Assembly (NCBI GenBank): GCA_028281205.1
Contig: JANQKJ010000026.1
Span: forward strand, 1-6,651
DNA from: Gammaproteobacteria bacterium
GTDB lineage: Bacteria; Pseudomonadota; Gammaproteobacteria; UBA4575
Reading direction: 5' to 3'
DNA: 6,651 nt
Below are positions 6,575-6,651 of this stretch, one piece after another. The notes under the pieces were generated by a model. It worked only from the letters and a program-made list of their open reading frames with translations, did no database searches and had not been told where the DNA came from. Position 1 is the stretch's first letter, and the number at the start of each line of letters is the position of its first letter. A program made the translations under genes and the position numbers.

Positions 6575-6651
6575 ATGGCTAGAAGCGACGCAGAAGAAGA
6601 AATCGTACGCATGATACTCGAGTTGCGGGTTGAACATAGAGATCTGGATGA
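6575..6651 (+). CDS. Partial DUF465/YdcH-like small protein, cut by window edge
   Basis: The ATG at 6575 opens MARSDAEEEIVRMILELRVE-HRDLD and stays open for 25 codons to the edge. The pattern E-x-L-R-x-E-H-R-x-L-D resembles the start of short coiled-coil proteins of the DUF465 (YdcH) family, whose function is not established; the full protein would be about 65-80 aa. The in-frame stop TAA at 6548-6550 leaves no earlier ATG, GTG or TTG. It starts 20 bases after bolA, with no visible Shine-Dalgarno. The family call rests on about ten residues. Confidence 0.6.
   Translation, partial: MARSDAEEEIVRMILELRVEHRDLD

Overview
This window looks like ordinary chromosome of an AT-leaning gammaproteobacterium, probably aquatic. 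Three proteins read as close relatives of the enterobacterial versions: a PepN of 880 residues, a TatD with the DI-x-x-N-x-TSS opening, and a BolA with the SPPC tail. The VPLPA-type PEP-CTERM protein points to a free-living Gram-negative with an exosortase/exopolysaccharide system. I cannot name a genus.

Layout, left to right. (1) On the minus strand, positions 822 to 1 hold the N-terminal half of an AbgT-family transporter. An in-frame TAG at 55-57 interrupts it, and the family sequence resumes in the same frame up to the window edge. (2) A 320-base intergenic region (823-1142) holds palindromes, a hairpin, a possible promoter and a 16-base direct repeat with 21-base spacing. (3) On the plus strand is a secreted VPLPA/PEP-CTERM protein of 220 aa (1143-1805). 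(4) A bidirectional terminator (1825-1857) separates it from (5) pepN on the minus strand (4521-1879). (6) A 69-base divergent intergenic region precedes a compact plus-strand cluster: trhO (4591-5421), tatD (5408-6193, overlapping trhO by 14 bases) and bolA (6228-6554). A short DUF465/YdcH-like gene (from 6575) then runs off the right edge.

The plus-strand cluster is probably one transcription unit of housekeeping genes: wobble-uridine hydroxylation, DNA/oxidative-damage nuclease, and BolA Fe-S/stress function. PepN is divergent from it and serves peptide catabolism. The AbgT protein and the PEP-CTERM protein are divergent, unrelated accessory genes around the intergenic region. I see no mobile element, CRISPR array, tRNA, rRNA or defence system, and no evidence of an undescribed multi-gene system. 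The points most worth checking are the amber codon in the AbgT gene and the repeat structure upstream of the PEP-CTERM gene.
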